Part shown: positions 31,701 to 43,649 of the stretch, piece by piece
How positions within the stretch are numbered: position 1 is the stretch's first letter
Layout of the letters: every line of letters begins with the position of its first letter
Assembly (NCBI GenBank): GCA_028023455.1
Contig: JAQFVV010006452.1
Location: 610,501-674,500 of the forward strand
Source of the DNA: Epiperipatus broadwayi
Taxonomy: Eukaryota; Onychophora; Udeonychophora; Euonychophora; Peripatidae
DNA: 64,000 nt
Reading direction: 5' to 3'
The notes under the pieces: model-generated
The model's input: the letters and a program-made list of their open reading frames with translations, nothing else
The model's database searches: none
What the model was told of the DNA's origin: nothing
Program-made: the position numbers and the translations under genes

Positions 31701-33587
31701 CACAATATAACTTATACTGAGGAATACAATGTGTATAACAACTTCAGTTGTTATTAAGGTAAATATTAAAATAATAAGTGTAACTTCTGATAAATAACCC
31801 ATAAATTATAATAAGTTATCTAAATAAAAACTATCATTTAATTAAATGATATGATAATAAAAATCGTTTGTACGTATTGCCTAGAATCAAATTGTTTTTG
31901 TTTTAAAACAGATCTATAGTCAATAAAGTTAAGTAACCGTTCGTATAAGATACACTAAACAGATGAGTTGATGTATCGATAATAATATTTATTTTGTTAT
32001 ATTCAATTTGCATAAATGTAAAAAGAAGATGAAGAAGTAGTTCGAATCCAGGTCTAAAAGTATAGACGAATTAATGTTAGTTATATTTTGTTTTATCCAT
32101 ATGGGATCGAATAAATTGTATATGTTTGTTTATTATGTTAATCATAAAGGATAGTTTTGTTAAACTGTAATAATAAATTATAGTCTTGTTACAAGTTGTT
32201 TTGAGTCATTTTTCTTGTGTGCTAAATAAAAGTGTATTTGCATAATACTTGCAATACTTTTCTTGAGTCCGAAATCATTTATGAAATCTTAAATTCAATA
32301 CACCAGATAGACAATTGTAAGCAGATCAGAATATTTCAGTATATTTTAATTTAATAAGAATTATTTATGGAATTGAAACTTCAGACCAGAACATTTTATT
32401 TTATATGTGTGTAAAATCACTTTATTCCCAAACTAGTAGGTTTTGGTTACACATTATTTAGTACACAGTTAAGTGAAGTGTCTAAGTAATAAATCTTAGT
32501 TAAATTATTGTGTTGTCAGGATGATGAAAGGACACAATAGCACCCTTGTCTTTTCATCATTCCGACTGAGATTCTGGATAAAATGGCTGTATTATTCAAA
32601 ATTATGCGTTGTTATTGAATATGGTTATCATCTCGTTAAATATTATAATAGTTGATATGTGGATGAAGACACCTGGAATTTAAATAAGGTAAATGTTTCC
32701 TATAGCTGACCAGAATGCCAGTCATTTGCGACAACACAATACTGCCGAGCATTTTTCTTTAAAAATAACAGAGAACCCTGAGATTAGTGTCATTATTATA
32801 AGTGCTCTTACATTAAGAATTGATCAATTATGATCAACATTACAAGCGTGGCATGGCTTAAGAGATTGAAACTTCTAATTGTATAATAATAAAATATTGA
32901 GAGCATATTGGCAAATTAATGAATGTTTTATTTTAGTCGGTAATATTAACAATGACATGAAATCATTATCATCATTGTCGAACAGTGCAAGTACTTACAG
33001 CTCAGAAAATGTGTTTTGGATAGAGAAAGAATGTTAGTTATTCTAAATTTTCCTTTTAAATTTATTTTATTAATGATATTTTTTTTAATTCTATCTCTGT
33101 CTGAGCTGCATATCGCTGTAGCTGAATTATTATAACTAACCAAACGTCGAGCTATATTAGGTAAAATAGGGTTTGCTACCCGTTCTATACGAAGCGCTAC
33201 CCGAATCATAGACGGAAGCGTTTAGGATTTCCGAATTCTCTTTAATAGAATTAGGCTTTACGAATTGATTTCGTAGAGATGAAGTCATCTTTATTTACTA
33301 GGTTAGAAATGGCCGCCCAACTACAGGGGCCTTCGATGGCTATAGCTGGCCACGAAGAATTTGGTAAAATTTTCTTGAAATAAATATAAATAGTATTTGC
33401 ACGTGAATGAATTAATTGTTCATTGATTGAAAATGTTTGCCAATGATAAATTGTTTCTTTAGCCATAAAATATTATATGAATGTCTATTTTATGACATAA
33501 ACTTTTGCCACTGAATAAATAAATTTGTTAGTTTATAATGTTATGGTCTGTAAGTAATTCCATAAAATATTATAATGATTTTATCAT
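28708..33587. other. AT-rich intergenic DNA, few repeats
   Basis: No gene could be supported. GC is slightly higher at 31000-31650 and 33100-33350. Minus-strand ORFs there (32946-33209, 71 codons at 33251-33466) are not low-complexity but match no family I know and lack visible splice structure. A30-like homopolymer runs occur near 30645-30675. This is the least repeat-dense stretch of the window. Confidence 0.4.
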
Positions 33588-34087
33588 NNNNNNNNNNNNN
33601 NNNNNNNNNNNNNNNNNNNNNNNNNNNNNNNNNNNNNNNNNNNNNNNNNNNNNNNNNNNNNNNNNNNNNNNNNNNNNNNNNNNNNNNNNNNNNNNNNNNN
33701 NNNNNNNNNNNNNNNNNNNNNNNNNNNNNNNNNNNNNNNNNNNNNNNNNNNNNNNNNNNNNNNNNNNNNNNNNNNNNNNNNNNNNNNNNNNNNNNNNNNN
33801 NNNNNNNNNNNNNNNNNNNNNNNNNNNNNNNNNNNNNNNNNNNNNNNNNNNNNNNNNNNNNNNNNNNNNNNNNNNNNNNNNNNNNNNNNNNNNNNNNNNN
33901 NNNNNNNNNNNNNNNNNNNNNNNNNNNNNNNNNNNNNNNNNNNNNNNNNNNNNNNNNNNNNNNNNNNNNNNNNNNNNNNNNNNNNNNNNNNNNNNNNNNN
34001 NNNNNNNNNNNNNNNNNNNNNNNNNNNNNNNNNNNNNNNNNNNNNNNNNNNNNNNNNNNNNNNNNNNNNNNNNNNNNNNNNNNNNNN
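33588..34087. other. Assembly gap (500 N)
   Basis: Exactly 500 N, a conventional placeholder size, so true length is unknown. Sequence just after the gap (ATTTACTAGGTTAGAA) repeats 33293-33308, so the flanks may be duplicated or collapsed. Confidence 0.99.
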
Positions 34088-34687
34088 ATTTACTAGGTTA
34101 GAATATATATATATATATTAGTTTCTATAGTTTTTCAGGTTCACTTTCATTACTTGCTAATGTATTTTAAAAGATATGATTGCATGTTAAATTCTGAAAC
34201 TTATAAAAATTTTATAAGAATAACTAATAAGACAATATTAAGAAAATATAGCCTTTTGGGTTGGTTTTTTTTTTTTTTTTACAAAAAAAAATAAGCTGTT
34301 ACAAAAGTTATAATGAGAACAATATAAGTAAATTAAGAGTATTTTATATGTATTTACATATGATAATATAGTCCAATTTAATCATAGTTCAGCTTACAGA
34401 TTCTTGTGTATATACTTAATGGCTACTTTCAATAATTGCCTTAGTAACTATGTTTGAAAAGTATAATATTCAGCATGATATTGTAAATTTTTTGCAAGTA
34501 AAAAGAATTCTCATAAAAAATATTTACAAATAATAGTTTATTGTTCTGTAGTGAAAAATAATTGTAACATTAAGTTATTTATAAGTGAGCATTATGGAAA
34601 AGATACTAAAAATTAATTATCATAATGAAACAGAACAAAGCATTTTATGCTGCCTGCTAAAATGTTTCAAAAATATATTGATGTTAG
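34088..34687. other. AT-rich intergenic DNA
   Basis: Nothing recognised beyond short (TA)n and homopolymer T/A runs. Confidence 0.5.
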
Positions 34688-34867
34688 TATCTTTTTTTTA
34701 AACCATTAAGCATCACATGATCACATTTCCTATACTAGCACATATTATTTGTTGATAAACAGAGCAAAACTCTCTATACAGTATTGCCACCTGTGCTAAA
34801 CAGAGTAATCAATGGATGCCAGAAGGCTTGGGCATAAAATCCCTATCTAATGCATACTCATCCAATA

Positions 34868-34909
34868 TCCCCAGACTAGTTTGTGGCTTGTGGCCTTCGT
34901 CAGTGAGGA
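34868..34909 (-). ncRNA. Hammerhead motif (family A), G12 lost
   Basis: Minus strand: stem I TCCTCA/TGGGGA, CTGACGA (position 7 change is tolerated), stem II GGC/GCC, but CAAA instead of GAAA. Stem III ACTAGT and cleavage-site C are kept. Expected inactive. Confidence 0.72.
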
Positions 34910-35528
34910 GCTTTGGATCTGAGAGCACTGTATCTAGATTTTAGAATCTAATGCAACCCTCTAGCAACCACCTTTTATCTCTACTTAACTACAAAACTAT
35001 GAGAATGAAATTGGAAAACACAAAAAATATTTTCAATCTAAGCTCAATAGCTTATATAGTCATATGGGTCTGAACTCAGTTCAGCACCCATACATTTTGG
35101 TGTCTTTGGCTCTTTTACAACCATAGCTACCACTATCCTATTAGGCAGGATTGGTGTTAAACCATTAAGCATCACATGATCACATTTCCTATCCTGCCTA
35201 ATAGGATAGTGGTGGCTATGGTTGTAAAAGAGCCAAAGACACCAAAAGTATGGGTGCTGAACTCAGCATCACATGATCACATTTTTTATCCTGCCTAATA
35301 GGATAGTGGTGGCTATGGTTGTAAAAGAGCCAAAGACACCAAAATGTATGGGTGCTGAACTGCATTCAGACCCATATGACTATATAAGCTATTGAGCTTA
35401 GATTGAAAATATTTTTTGTGTTTTCAATTTCATTCTCATAGTTTTGTAGTTAAGTAGAGATAAAAAGTGGTTGCTAGAGGGTTGCATTAGATCCTAAGAT
35501 CTAGATGCAGTGCTCTCAGATCCAAAGC

Positions 35529-35570
35529 TCCTCACTGATGAAGGCCACAAGCCAGAAACTAGTCCGGGGA
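35529..35570 (+). ncRNA. Hammerhead ribozyme (family A), core intact
   Basis: CTGATGA, stem II GGC-cacaa-GCC, GAAA, ACTAGT, C. Stem I TCCTCA/CGGGGA has lost its first pair. Best-preserved family A core together with 15137 and 55638. Confidence 0.8.
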
Positions 35571-35696
35571 TATTGGATGAGTAGGCATTAGATAGGGATT
35601 TTATGCACAAGCCTTCTGGAATCCATTGATTACTCTGTTTAGCACAGGTGGCAATACTGTATGGAGAGTTTTGCTCTGTTTATATCTTTTTTTTAA

Positions 35697-36593
35697 TTGT
35701 ACTTTACTTGTTAAATGATTTTATTAATGTTGGAAAATTGATTTTTTTGTTTGTTAACTTTCTATCTTTTTCAAGTTAGAATGAAATTATAAAATTGAGG
35801 TTTAATATATTTAAATTCCATAGAATTTCTTGAACATTGATATGTCACTAAGTTATACTAGCCTAATCCATTTGAAACACTTATCTTTTCAGTATTTCAA
35901 CTAGTTTGGTAGATGTAAAACAGAGGGCAGGCAAATATTAAAAGTATTCAATAACTTTATGTATCGCAGTTAACAACTATCCTTAGAATTTTGATTTGTT
36001 TTAAATAATGATCATCAGATGATATTAAAGATATATATTTTTTCAATTTAATACTTTTTAACCATTTCAAATTTTTAATATATATATAATATTTAGTAAA
36101 TGTACATAATTATATATGAAAATAATCCCAGTACATAATGCTATACTCACCCCACATGGTTATGAAATTCTGCATGACCCTTTTGTGAAATAAATATATT
36201 AGAAGTTGTATTTTAAAATAGCCAGCCTCAAATATTTATATATTTATTTTACAAAAGGATGGTGCTGAATTTCATAATCATAGGAGGTGTTTTAATATTT
36301 GCTGGTTATATGTATATAATAAGTTAGGTAGTTATTTTTTTTATTAATTTTTGGTTGGTTTTATTATTTGTTTTAATACATTTTTTTAAAAAAGGTAAAA
36401 AAACCTACCTTATTTAAAATAATAAAAATTAAAAATTAAAACTCCAATAATTTATTTTAAATCTCTTACTTTCTTGTATTTCTTTTCTTATTTTTTTAAA
36501 AAAAAAAAAATAAAAATTTTTAAAAATTTAATTATTTTTTATTATTTTTTTTTTTTTTTAGGTAAATAAAAAAAATATGTAAAAAAAAAAAAT
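35697..36593. other. AT-rich intergenic DNA with one inverted repeat
   Basis: No gene. Imperfect inverted arms of about 45 bp at 36155-36200 and 36240-36283 (CATGGTTATGAAATTC / GAATTTCATAATCATAGG). Low-complexity A/T runs follow to 36593. Confidence 0.5.
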
Positions 36594-36618
36594 GGGGGGG
36601 GGGGGGGGGGGGGGGGGG
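36594..36618. repeat. Poly-G tract, 25 bp
   Basis: Uninterrupted G25 next to an A-rich run, unusual in this AT-rich DNA and possibly a length-uncertain assembly site. Confidence 0.9.
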
Positions 36619-36747
36619 AGGGTATATATAAATTAGTAATCAATGTCTGTATTCCAATTATAATAAAATATATATAATTATTCAAAACAATACAATAATT
36701 AATACAGTAAAAAAATATTTTAAAAACAAATATATACCATAATTTAA

Positions 36748-36787
36748 TAGAAGTACTTTCAACTACCTATGTAGTCGTTATCAACTA
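36748..36787 (-). ncRNA. Divergent hammerhead-like motif in PLE 3' region
   Basis: Sense (minus) order: TAG, TTGATAA, stem II ACTAC-atag-GTAGT, GAA, palindromic stem III AGTACT, T, CTA. Relative to the PLE at 24731, stem II has an entirely different sequence yet still pairs, and stem I changes from CAG/CTG to TAG/CTA, a compensatory change. The altered core TTGATAA is shared. Confidence 0.55.
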
Positions 36788-36845
36788 GATCCAAATTGTA
36801 TTACAAAAAACCGTTACAAATATATATAAAAAGAATTGTCATACA

Positions 36846-37728
36846 TCAATTTTCCCACAATTCATTAATTTTTATATTGGCAGCCTGTTTATTTATCAAA
36901 TGTTGCTTTTCATTTTTTATTAACCTAGCTTCTTTAATCTTACATTTATTATTATTTCTTTCAATACACAAAATCTTAACTTTATTAAAATCAAAATCAA
37001 AACCATAATTACACATTACATTAGGATCAAAAAATACTGAAGGTGATACGTCATCATTTCTAACATTCTCTTGTCTTGATTTTTGTACTCGTTTATATAA
37101 CAACCAATGCTCCTTTGATCTTTTCTCCAATGTACACCAAGATTCGGCTATATAGGCCTTCCTACAAACATGCAGCCATTTATATATTGCACAAGTTTGA
37201 TTTAAAATACATCTATTTTTTGAATTATTTATCAATCTATTTAAATTAGGAATAGGATAAAATGTGACTCAACATATATTTTTATATATCTGTTTTATAA
37301 ATTTCACTAGTTCATTACAAATAAATGGTATTGATATCCAAGTATATTTCATTTTATCAATATCTATAGCACTTAAAATATTACTATTATTATTAAACTT
37401 AGTAACAATATTATAAATTAATTTATGATCATATCCAATATTTAATAAATCCATAGTAAATACATTTATGTTACTTATTTTATCAGAATTATATTTACAT
37501 AACATATTATTCCTAAATAAAAATGATTTTAAACCAGATAATTTATGTACTACTGGCACATTTGAATACCAAAAAATATATCCTCTTTTTTCAATATCTT
37601 TTATTACCATACAATAATCTAATTTATTTTTATTACAAGTAACTTTAATATCCAAATATTGAATTGAAATTTTTTCTTCAAAAGATTTACTCCATTTTAA
37701 ACCTTCTAAACTATTTAATTCATTAATA
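36846..37728 (-). pseudogene. Penelope-like RT C-terminus and GIY-YIG endonuclease, decayed
   Basis: Two open pieces in the same order as the intact PLE. 37655-37269 encodes MDIKVTCNKNKLDYCMVI...HKLSGLKSFLFRNN...YTWISIPFICN (the region after YVDD). 37235-36846 encodes the EN part, with KAYIAESWCTLEKRSKEH where GIKYIGESKCTLQKRYNDH is expected, then KEARLIKNEKQHLINKQAANIKINELWEN. The GIY motif has drifted (RKAYIAES), a frame break separates the pieces, and the RT catalytic motifs are truncated away. Dead copy, moderately divergent from the element at 24827. Confidence 0.88.
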
Positions 37729-37762
37729 GGTAGTTAAAGTACTTCTATTACATTATGGTATA

Positions 37763-38674
37763 CACCTGGGTCTCGTTTTATGTGGATTATTTTAATGCAA
37801 TTTTGAAGTTATGCGATTCATGTTTTTTCTTAATATCTTTCATATTTTACTATATTTATTAGATATTAAGAAATTTAAATTATTTATAACTTATTTTGAC
37901 TTGAAATATTTTTTTCTTCTTCAAAAATATAACATTATATTAGCAGCTGACATGAATATGGCCTGAAGCTGTATTTAGAATATTAGCTTCAATGTAAATA
38001 ACCTACTTATACTAATGTGTAAATAATAATAATAGATTTATATTTACATGTAAAAATATTGCAATAAATATTCAAAAATTTTAAACTTTTAAAACATATT
38101 TTGTTAATTATAACAGAAATAAAAGAAATTTTGAGATTTTAAAATAAATAATAACGAAGATTTTATTGATTATATAAACTGAAAATAATCTTTCTAATGA
38201 TAATCTATAATCATTTTGTTTTGATTACGATCTCATTTTTTTAATATAGAAACAAAAAACCATTAACACAGCTCAAGACTGAAAGTAGCGCTAGTTGTAT
38301 GTCACATGACAAATCTGATTTTTTAACATTTCACAAATGAACACATATTGTCAAATAGCCAAATAACTGCTAATGATTAAAATATGTATGAAAAATTGTA
38401 AAATTAAATACTGTAGTTAATAAAAAAAGTAAAAAAAGTTTGTCTTGTATTTTTTTTTCAAATATTTTAAATTTTTTATTAGTCATACTTTATTTCCTTA
38501 TTTTTTTAATGCGAATTTTAAAGTAATTTTTTCTCCTTGCTTTGCTTTTATGCGTTTTCTGAAAATTACAACCCCTATCCCCATTTTTCAAGGTAAGTTA
38601 AGTCTATTTTGTGTAATTTCTTTTGTGCATATTTTCTGAAGAACCTATCTACCACAAAAAATGAGACCCAGGTG
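37763..38674. mobile_element. Non-autonomous DNA transposon, 912 bp, TA target duplication
   Basis: Terminal inverted repeats of ~23 bp begin CACCTGGGTCTC at both ends (two mismatches). TA flanks both sides (37761-37762, 38675-38676). The same PLE tail on the left (36730-36740, inverted) lacks the insertion and reads through as GGTATATATTTG, proving a 2-bp TA duplication. TA target use points to the Tc1/mariner-type superfamily group. No transposase ORF is seen; a 64-codon ORF at 38445-38639 is low-complexity. Much of the interior (about 37840-38260) recurs inverted at 50650-51100. Confidence 0.85.
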
Positions 38675-39496
38675 TATATTTGTTTTTAAAATATTTTTTT
38701 ACTGTATTAATTATTGTATTGTTTTGAATAATTATATATATATATATATATACATATTTAATATAATATATACATTAAGAATATATATATATTATTGCAG
38801 AAATATCCAATGACTTATATATACTATATGTGTGATATTGATTTAAATTAAAATTATATGTATTAAGTAAAGCTCATTTACAATATATACACAGGTTTTA
38901 TTATGTACACATACTAAATATGATATATACATAAGGGGTATACATTTCATCTTATAGAAAAAATATATATTGGACCATGTCAGAAAAATTGCTCTAATCA
39001 CTTTCTTTAGATCTTTATTTTGACTCAGGCTGCACTTCACTATAGTAGCATTGATATCATAAGACATCAATGATACCCACAGTCATATTGAGCTAAGCAA
39101 AGCATAACATGATCACATTTTTAGACCATGGCCTACCTCATCTGCTTATTTTGAACCATTGTCATACAAAGAATTTTATTTGTTTTGAAGATTAACCTCA
39201 GGTGCCAGCTAACCACAGATTATATAGTCAGCTTGCCTGGTTGACAGGTACACAATCCAGTGCTTGACATATTCCATGACTAGCTCACACTCTGTCTCAG
39301 GGTTGAGCATATTTACTAAACACAAAAAATAACTCTACCCTAATGTACTGGCGACACAGAGACATGACAGAAAAAGAATAGACAAAATAACAATTAAGGC
39401 AAACATTAATATTTAATTACTTATGCATACACATATTTAATTTGCTATAAAATAACACAATAAATTTTACATAATAAAATTTGGTTCTTGTGTATA

Positions 39497-39688
39497 ATTC
39501 AACCGATGATGTATTACCCTGAAGGCATATCAGTCTAATCTTGTGATTTTTAAGATAATGTCTCCAAGTGATCTGTGGACACATGTAATCGCTAAAATGT
39601 GTCTGCAGATCACGTGAACACAGTACGTTAGAAATCGCAAGATTAGACTGATATGCCTTCAGGGTAATACGTCATCGGTTGAATTATT
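39497..39688. repeat. Long hairpin inside the 39483 transposon
   Basis: Arms of about 50 bp (TTCAACCGATGATGTATTAC... and its reverse complement ...GTAATACGTCATCGGTTGAA). An inner pair GATCTGTGGACACAT / ATGTGTCTGCAGATC extends the fold. Confidence 0.88.
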
Positions 39689-39960
39689 CAGGTTACATGC
39701 TAAAAAATATTCAAAAATGAAAAATATCTGATGCAGGTCAGGCAAATACTAAAAAAAAATAAAAAAAAAGTACATGCATGCATCAAAATATTATTCTCAA
39801 TTTTAAAATACAGCAGCACGTAGTGCTGGAATTGGCGGGGGCCCTCCAGATGTTTTTGTTGAGCCACAGGCTCAGCGTACACATATATCAGACATTGTAT
39901 TACTCTCATAGCTGTATGATATAATTCAGAAATTAAAAATAAAATTAAAATGTAATTCAA

Positions 39961-40915
39961 TGTAAGTTTGAGAATTGTAGAAATATTAACAAATATTTTT
40001 TTGTAAATAAGTTTGAGAATTGTAGAAATATTAACAAAAACTTATTGTAAATTTTAAATAAACACCTAAATAAAAAAGACACGATCTAATGCAAATCTGG
40101 TATTAATGGCGTCCAGAAAATGCCGCACTTTTACATGCATTTGGTAATTTTAAAAATGTACTGCATATTGCAAAATTGATTTAAAAAATTATTTCAAATT
40201 ATTTACACATTAAAAACGTAATGTAGAAATATTAACAAAAAGTTTTTGTAAATTTAAAATAAACAAATAAAACCCTTTACCCGAATTAATGCAAATCTGG
40301 CATTAATGGCATCCTTGTTATCACATGCATTTAGTAATGTATATTCCAAATTTGTTTTAAAAAATTATTGAAAATTATTTACACATTAAACGTAATTCAA
40401 TTTAAGTTTGAGAATTGTAAAAATATTAACAAATATTTTTTGTAAATAAGTTTGAGAATTGTAGAAATATTAAGAAAAACTTTTTGTAAATTTTAAATAA
40501 ACACCTAAATAAAAAAAACACGATCTAATGCAAATCTGGTATTAATGGCATCCAGAAAACACTGCACTTTTACATGCATTTGGTAATTTTAAAAATGTAC
40601 TGCATATTGCAAAATTGATTAAAAAAATTATTTCAAATTATTTACACATTAAAAACGTAATGTAGAAATATTAACAAAAAGTTTTTGTAAATTTAAAATA
40701 AACAAATAAAACACTTTACCTGAATTAATGCGAATCTGGCATTAATGGCATCCTTGTTATCACATGCATTTGGTAATGTATATTCCAAATTTGTTTTAAA
40801 AAAATTATTGAAAATTATTTACACATTAAACGTAATTCAATGTAAGTTTCAGAATTGTAGAAATATTAACTAAAAATTTTTGTAAACTTAAAATAAACAG
40901 ATAAATACAACACTT
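39961..40915. repeat. 440-bp tandem repeat, ~2.2 copies
   Basis: Units start at 39961, 40401 and 40841 (TGTAAGTTTGAGAATTG and variants). Each unit is itself a degenerate dimer of ~220 bp: GCAAATCTGG(T/C)ATTAATGGC appears twice per unit. Lies within the transposon. Confidence 0.9.
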
Positions 40916-42240
40916 TACCCGAATTAACAGCTCAAAAAAGTAACTGGGATGCCATGGATAGCAAAATCGCAATAGACAGAAAAATCAAAAAATTTCCCAA
41001 ACCTCTCTACGAATTTTAAATCTCGCGGGTGAAAAAAAAAATGACTCTCTGATGGATTAATCATGCCAGTCACTTGGTTACCATGACAATGTTGTCATGC
41101 AAAAAACGTCGATGTCTACCGGAAGGGAAATTGGTAAGTCAAAAACGTCATCGGTTGAATTATACACAAGTACCAAAAATTGTAAATGATTACTTTAGGA
41201 TATAGTTACAATAGTCCATTAATTAAAATTCATTTTCTTTAAAATTAAGTGTCTATACTGCTATTTAAAAGTATATTTACTCAGGTTTTTATTTTGTGCA
41301 TATTGTCCAATGGTTTTGTTTTCCATTTGGTTTTGCTTTCCAACCAGTTGGCCTTTGTTTCTCCATCGATGGTTTCCAGAGCTTGTTCTCCATTCTTTGG
41401 ATCAATAATGGGAGAGAGAGAGATTAGTGGCTGCATCAATTTACTATCTAAACAAATATTTGTTTTGGGCATTGGTACAGGCAAGCATAGTTGATTTGAC
41501 AGAGGACTGGACTTTTAGCAATTCATGTTGCTATTTCAGTGGCATCTGGACTAAAGTGATTTGCAACAGCAATAACTGATCTGCTTCTGCACTTATATTT
41601 TTCTAAACTGACTCTGAATTTTGAATGTCCATACTGATAGCAATCTGACCATATAGCAATAACATGAACATGACTGAATAACAATAGAGAGAGAAACTTT
41701 ATATACATTTTTCTCTCCTATTGTTTTAATTTCTTATTGTTATTTTTAATTTTGATATTAACATGAAATCTGTCTTTTAATTCATTTTACACTCTTGATA
41801 TCTTAACCCTTTGTTCAGATTCATCTAAATGACCTTGATAAGATAGTTTACAGTTTTTTTAATTAATACAATTTAATCAGTAATATTATACATTAATTGC
41901 ATTCCAAAGCTTTTACAAACAATGTTATTTTTAATTTTCCATATTTACTCTTTTAACTTAGAAATAAATAAATAAATTTCTTTAACCTATTTAAAAAGAA
42001 GAGTTTTGAATCTTTCTCAACCCTGATTTTTTTAAACAAATAGTTTTATTATATTTTAAATGCAAAATGATGCAATACATTATTTTTACAAGTTTGCATT
42101 TCAAAAAGTATCTTTTTAAAAATATATATTTACATTTTATTATTCTCATTTTTTTTCTTTTTAAAATCAATTTGATCATGTATTTATAAATGATTACATA
42201 TGAAATGCAGAATATACATGAGTTTCCTAACCCATATATT

Positions 42241-43649
42241 CATTGGTGGTACGTCACATCCCTTCCCCAGTTTGAGAGGTAAAATGTGTCAAATCAATCA
42301 TTTTACCTCTAATGATTTACTTATACCTTTTTTATTTTTCACTTTTCAATTATTACATATTATTTTGTCTTACAAGTTACAGATTCTAACTTCTATTTAT
42401 TTATGTACTACTTTTCTATCAAATAGGTTTTGGAATTGCTAAGATGGATAATGCACTGAGGGTGATCTTTCTTATACTACTCTTCTTTCCAAGCTGTACT
42501 CAATGTTGATTCCAACAATTATGTCATGAGTGATTACCACTAGGGACAACATATATCAATCCGATGTGTACAGGGGTTTGAATGCAACAGATCACGGTCT
42601 GTCTTATATCTAACTTGATGTGCTAAAAAACAAACTTTACTTTCTATGCTGGGATTTCTCTACCAGCCAATTGTCTTTTTCCAATTGGTCTACATCCTAG
42701 AATATAAAATAGTGGTGACTGTGAATGGCAGCAGTCCCCCACTGAGCATTTAGCTTATGTTAAAATAAAACATGAAATTTTGGGAATTTTTCTTCTCATG
42801 AAACTGCTTTGTGGTTTATGTTGGTATTTTTCCAGTGTGCTTATTTGAGATAAGGGATTGGGACTATTTCTCCCAGCATGATTTGGATGGTCACAGGAAT
42901 GTCTCTACTGGATCCTCATTCTGTAGGACCATCCCCCTGTTTCACCAATTATGGGTTCTATTTTTACACAGCTTGATGGCCTATACTTATTATACCTTCC
43001 TCAACTGATTGTTGTCTATAGACTCCCCATGACTATCAATCAAAACACAATCCACATGCACATGAAAGATTATTTTACATTTTATTTATTTTATTATAGA
43101 TTTCATTTTATTTATTATATGCTTTGTTCATTCTTTTAGATTTATTTATTATTTTATCACTGCATTTTGATTGTATACAAAGAAAAAAACGATTATTTTA
43201 TTATCATATATTTATTCTAAAACTTTATTTTACTTTAAATAAAAAATGCTTATTACTTCCATTTAACTAATATCCATTCTAACCCCCCCAAACCTTTGTC
43301 AAGTGATTCTTTTATTTTCCTTATTTTTTTATTTTTAAATCAAATGAAGTGTTTGACCAACTCCGAACCTCCAATAATAAACTATTTATTATTTCTGACT
43401 ACTTTTTTCTCTCTCCTTTTTAATTATGTTATATATTTAACTATTATTAATTATGTTATCAACATTGCTTGTTTTCCTTGGTCTATTTCTGTTCTCACAC
43501 TGCTCACAATTTCACTTTTATAACTATTCAATTTAGTGTTTATTATAATTTTAGTTTCAAACATTTTTAATTTTAATTATAAATGTTTTTTTAATTTGAT
43601 TATGGTGGATCAATTTATGGCACTTTGTGTCCCACATTGGGCACCAACT
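42241..43649. other. Unclassified sequence between repeat copies
   Basis: The part at 42430-43020 has higher GC and mixed composition but only short ORFs (65 codons at 42811-43008) with no recognised family. The remainder is AT-rich. Confidence 0.35.

Larger units (their letters stand above)
34702..35682. mobile_element. Family A element, 981-bp head-to-head palindrome
   Basis: Flanked by the perfect 14-bp repeat TATCTTTTTTTTAA (34688-34701 and 35683-35696). Two arms of about 420 bp are inverted. The left is outermost at AAACCATTAAGCATCACATG and the right ends at TTTTGCTCTGTTTA. The centre (35150-35300) has a tandem ~120-bp duplication that includes GGATAGTGGTGGCTATGG twice, each followed by the outer tip CATCACATGATCACATTT. 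One hammerhead lies in each arm. Confidence 0.92.
36632..38740. mobile_element. Older Penelope-like element, head-to-head pair
   Basis: The left part (36632-37728) is a minus-oriented, 5'-truncated PLE. At 37729 the sequence flips to a plus-oriented copy of the same 3' tail, beginning inside the hammerhead-like hairpin (GGTAGTTAAAGTACTTC). It is interrupted by a DNA transposon (37763-38674) and resumes at 38677 to (TA)n near 38740. 3' ends again face outward. The 3' tip shares TACAGACATT with the 24633 PLE. Confidence 0.85.
39483..41174. mobile_element. 1.69-kb terminal-inverted-repeat DNA transposon, non-autonomous
   Basis: 29-bp inverted repeats starting GGTTCTTGTGTATAATTCAA (left) and GGTACTTGTGTATAATTCAA (right, reverse complement), with two mismatches over 29 bp. 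Comparison with the empty site in copy B (near 44185, GAAAATTT) indicates an 8-bp duplication, now diverged (TAAAATTT / AAAAATTG). GG-ends with 8-bp duplications fit Merlin-like or Mutator-like elements, but no transposase is encoded. The interior contains a 190-bp hairpin and 440-bp tandem repeats. Confidence 0.8.
38971..42240. repeat. Old dispersed repeat, copy A (interrupted)
   Basis: 38971-39482 plus 41175-42240 is collinear with 43650-45620. Shared phrases include CAATTAAGGCAAACATTAAT, GAATAACAATAGAGAGAG and ACCTTGATAAGATAG. It is split by the transposon at 39483-41174 and lacks a ~400-bp segment of copy B (45040-45420) that holds PLE endonuclease sequence. Probably part of an old PLE-type element in minus orientation. 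Confidence 0.75.

Noticed and set aside
32946-33466. Two minus-strand ORFs of 71-87 codons next to the gap
   Set aside because: Not low-complexity, but no recognisable motif, and their first codons are not clearly ATG; kept only as a remark.
33538-34101. ORFs of 173-187 codons across the N run
   Set aside because: Made entirely of unknown bases in the assembly gap.
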